From assembly GCA_019750655.1 (NCBI GenBank), contig JAIEOG010000053.1:1-16135 (forward strand): a DNA stretch of 16,135 nt. The letters run 5' to 3'. Both the position numbers and the translations under genes were made by a program. A model generated the notes under the pieces. The model had not been told where the DNA came from and did not search any database. It saw only the letters and a program-made list of their open reading frames with translations. This document shows, piece after piece, positions 13,868-16,135 of this stretch (its first letter is position 1; every line of letters begins with the position of its first letter). Origin of the DNA: a bacterium (GTDB taxonomy: Bacteria > Bdellovibrionota > FAC87 > UBA2466).

Positions 13868-15958
13868 TTATGTCATTTGCTTTTCAAACGCCTGCCTGAT
13901 TAGGCCCATTACATATGGAATTTCTTCCATTTCCTTTACTCCCACGTCCACATCCCCGTTTCCCCATCGGCCAAGATTAGTCACGTCTCTTGCGAGGTTT
14001 CTGGAATCATGCAGCTCGTGGAATTCGAGGTTAATGGTCAATCGAAGGCGCTTAGCCTGAGGCACAATATCGACAAAGTTTGTCTCTGCCTTGTAGGCGA
14101 CATACAGTTTGCGAAACTCCTCGGTGACGCACGGGTCGAGCGCCAGTATTTCAGCTCGCAGCCTGTCAAATACTGGTTTCATAAGGCTGTCTTCACTGAG
14201 ATGTGGATGGTCGGCTATGGTGTATTCTCCGGACGTGATTTCCCGCTTTGGCACATATTCAGCAAGAACCTCGGTGGGCAATACCGGCAATTGCCAAATA
14301 TCCTTTGCTATCTCGGATAGCCGAGCGGCCCGAGCTCGGATTGCAGTCTCGTCCCATTTCTCGATGGCTCTTAACCCTTCATTTAATCGAAGTGGGCTTT
14401 CTTTGAAGCCGCCTTTCATGTCGCGCTTTTCCTGGAATGGACGGTCACTATATTCCGAATTGTATCCAGTCAGCGTTAGGTTTCCGAGGGTGTGTACCCA
14501 GCGCTCTTGTACTGTTTGCCATTCCGGCCCCAAAGCCTCACGCCATTTGGCGGATAAATCTACGTTTTGCGGGAGGATGTGCTCGATGGTGTACTCCTCG
14601 ACAGGAACCCTTTCCTTTCGATTGTGATTCTCGATCCGTCGCAGCCAATAGCTCTTGCGAGGAAAGTTGTACAGGTCGCGAACGGCGAGTTCCCGCTTGA
14701 ACTCATCATCATTCGGCATCCGACGGTACGACGGGAGGTTCAGGAGAGTGGCTTTAAGGCTCTCAATGTACTTTTTCTTATTTATCGATTTGAGAAAACT
14801 GGGCAGAGTTTTGTTCAAAGAGTTGGTCGGAATGCCGCAGACGGCACGTCGAAAAACATAAGATTCAAGCAGTCGGACGCATTCAATCAGCTCATCCTTG
14901 GATAGAACGTTCAGTTTGTAATCGTGGTAGAGGCCGAGCAAGAGTGGGTACGCTACGTCGACTTTTAACTCTTTGAGATCCTGAAAAGCCGCCCCTAGGT
15001 CCGCATCCGATTCCTTGCCAAGGGCCATCGCGCAGTAATAGCGCGCAAACTGGTGTATTTCCAGCGCGAGGGAGTCCAGTTTTGATGCGGCGGGATCTTC
15101 ACTTCTGGCGTGCGCTTTAAAGGCCTCATAAACCCCACGGACGTTTGGAATATCTCCCGTCGTTAGAGTTAGATAGTGTCGCATGAAGCTGTCGAAATGT
15201 TCCCCGTACGATTCCTGGCCAAAAGCAAGTTCCATTGGTCGCCAGTGTTCATCATAGAGCTTCGTCTGATGCGAAGGTTCAAGTCCCATTAGAACAAAAT
15301 TCCGAATTAAGTCTGCCTGACTTAATTCCCTTCCGGTCGAGTTCATGCTTTCAAATATTAGCTGAGGGTTGTCCTGGCCCCTTGTGAGTGCAACATCAAC
15401 TACCATGAGCTTCGCAAGCCCCTTGCACAGAACTTGGAGATCGTTCGACGCCGCGGCTAGTTTTCCCTGAAAGAATTCAAAATTTTCTGCCAGGCGAATA
15501 GAGTGGTCTTTGGGGAGTTCACGTTGGCTGGCCAGCGCGAGCCATGTGGTTTTATCAGTCTGGGTTAGCAAGAGTTTGAACGCTCGCTCGTCCTTCTCAA
15601 GAGGATTGAGCAAGTAATAATTCCTAATTTTCATCGCCGAGAATCCGTCCAGAGGTTCGGAGTCCCCCAAGTGGCGCGCAAGAGCCTCTAGAATAAGCAT
15701 TACAGTGGTAAGCCTCTGCTGACCATCAATGACGAGAAGGCCCTCCTGTCTGGATACGTGGTACAGCCCCTTTTCCACGTAAACGATCGAGCCGACGAAG
15801 TGGCCCGCAGCGTTGGCCGCGGACCCGGTACGTAGAATGTCATCCCACAGTTGCTGACACTCCTTCTTTGTCCATGCATAGGGGCGCTGATAAATGGGGA
15901 TAACAAACTGAGGGGACTTCTTTAAGAACTCGAGCAGGATAGCCTCTGTTGCCTTCAC
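13868..15958 (-). CDS. GmrSD-type restriction protein (DUF262-DUF1524-DUF5655)
   Basis: A 696-residue protein from a GTG at 15958 with AAGGGA 7 to 8 nt upstream. The N-terminal DUF262 (ParB/sulfiredoxin-like) shows IPIYQRPYAW (20-29), GSIV (56-59) and the NTP-binding-type motif IDGQQRLTT (77-85). The DUF1524 His-Me/HNH nuclease domain shows IEHILPQN with H460 and GNLTLTGYN with N493, followed by DRPFQEKR. Residues about 605-690 match DUF5655 (LGRWGNGDVDV). This is the single-chain GmrS-GmrD fusion layout of type IV restriction enzymes. Characterised members use NTP hydrolysis and cut modified phage DNA, such as glucosylated hydroxymethylcytosine; the DUF262/DUF1524 pair also occurs in BrxU and SspE. 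The key motifs are intact, so activity is likely. The modification it recognises cannot be told. Confidence 0.92.
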   Translation of the reverse strand: MKATEAILLEFLKKSPQFVIPIYQRPYAWTKKECQQLWDDILRTGSAANAAGHFVGSIVYVEKGLYHVSRQEGLLVIDGQQRLTTVMLILEALARHLGDSEPLDGFSAMKIRNYYLLNPLEKDERAFKLLLTQTDKTTWLALASQRELPKDHSIRLAENFEFFQGKLAAASNDLQVLCKGLAKLMVVDVALTRGQDNPQLIFESMNSTGRELSQADLIRNFVLMGLEPSHQTKLYDEHWRPMELAFGQESYGEHFDSFMRHYLTLTTGDIPNVRGVYEAFKAHARSEDPAASKLDSLALEIHQFARYYCAMALGKESDADLGAAFQDLKELKVDVAYPLLLGLYHDYKLNVLSKDELIECVRLLESYVFRRAVCGIPTNSLNKTLPSFLKSINKKKYIESLKATLLNLPSYRRMPNDDEFKRELAVRDLYNFPRKSYWLRRIENHNRKERVPVEEYTIEHILPQNVDLSAKWREALGPEWQTVQERWVHTLGNLTLTGYNSEYSDRPFQEKRDMKGGFKESPLRLNEGLRAIEKWDETAIRARAARLSEIAKDIWQLPVLPTEVLAEYVPKREITSGEYTIADHPHLSEDSLMKPVFDRLRAEILALDPCVTEEFRKLYVAYKAETNFVDIVPQAKRLRLTINLEFHELHDSRNLARDVTNLGRWGNGDVDVGVKEMEEIPYVMGLIRQAFEKQMT

Positions 15959-16010
15959 TTAGGTCCCTTTCACAATGGCCTGCACTTTTAAATGTGTGAT
16001 CTGATGTGGA

Positions 16011-16019
16011 ATTATAGCA
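16011..16019 (-). promoter_or_regulatory. Extended -10 promoter of the GmrSD-type gene
   Basis: On the minus strand this reads TGCTATAAT, a perfect TATAAT with an extended TG-N, ending 52 bp before the GTG at 15958. The -35 region is not well matched, as is usual for extended -10 promoters. The rest of the 177-bp upstream stretch (15959-16135) shows no gene I can support. Confidence 0.6.
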
Positions 16020-16135
16020 CTCTCCGGGAATGGAACTGATTTGCGTTTTAGGGTGCCCGTTCACAACACCTTGAAAGGTTTTGGGTTTATGCCATTTGTG
16101 TGAGGTATTGATTCGGGGCGCAAATTGGGGCATTT

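Noticed and set aside
15840..16133. Minus-strand 97-codon frame upstream of the GmrSD-type gene
   Set aside because: It overlaps the start of that gene in another frame and spans its promoter; no domain or ribosome site seen.
16061..16135. Minus-strand frame entering from the right edge, stopping at 16061
   Set aside because: Only 24 codons are visible, with no recognisable motif; cannot be told from chance.

Overview
The window looks like a chromosomal segment of a Gram-negative bacterium, at moderate GC, joined near position 11,333 to the left end of an integrated island. A lipoprotein secretin, many Sec signal peptides and small cysteine-rich secreted proteins suggest a secretion-heavy lineage. 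A Bdellovibrionota- or Myxococcota-like organism is possible, but no taxonomic marker gene is present, so this is only an inference.

Left part (1-8,934). A very large minus-strand gene runs off the left edge; at least 1,252 codons are visible. Its secreted product has nucleotidyltransferase-like and ADP-ribosyltransferase-like motifs near its N-terminus and long degenerate repeats further on. It is divergent from a secreted GH5 glycoside hydrolase (3,845-5,083), across a gap holding a near-perfect palindrome. The GH5 gene converges on a TPR-secretin lipoprotein gene (5,080-6,756), and their stop codons overlap. Two convergent genes for secreted 10-cysteine peptides follow (6,929-7,189 and 7,251-7,544). 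They have the same cysteine spacing, a knottin-type C-C-CC-C-C pattern plus a four-cysteine tail, and similar promoters. A secreted caspase-like protein (7,588-8,898) lies just upstream of the second peptide on the same strand. Almost everything here appears to act in the envelope or outside the cell.

Middle (9,109-11,332). Two convergent orphan genes, both with N-terminal export-like segments, are followed by a 0.5 kb non-coding stretch full of short direct and inverted repeats.

Right part (11,333-16,135). A 45-nt fragment matching the 3' half of an initiator tRNA-Met, without its 5' half, marks an attachment site. From its orientation the island extends to the right, with the intact tRNA expected beyond the window. 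The visible cargo looks like defence: a KAP-type P-loop NTPase (11,522-13,423) converging on a GmrSD-type DUF262-DUF1524-DUF5655 restriction protein (13,868-15,958). A small secreted protein gene (13,440-13,790) lies between them.

The strongest candidates for something undescribed are the paired bacterial knottin-like peptides beside a secreted caspase-like protein, and the giant secreted protein combining two transferase-like modules with long repeats.
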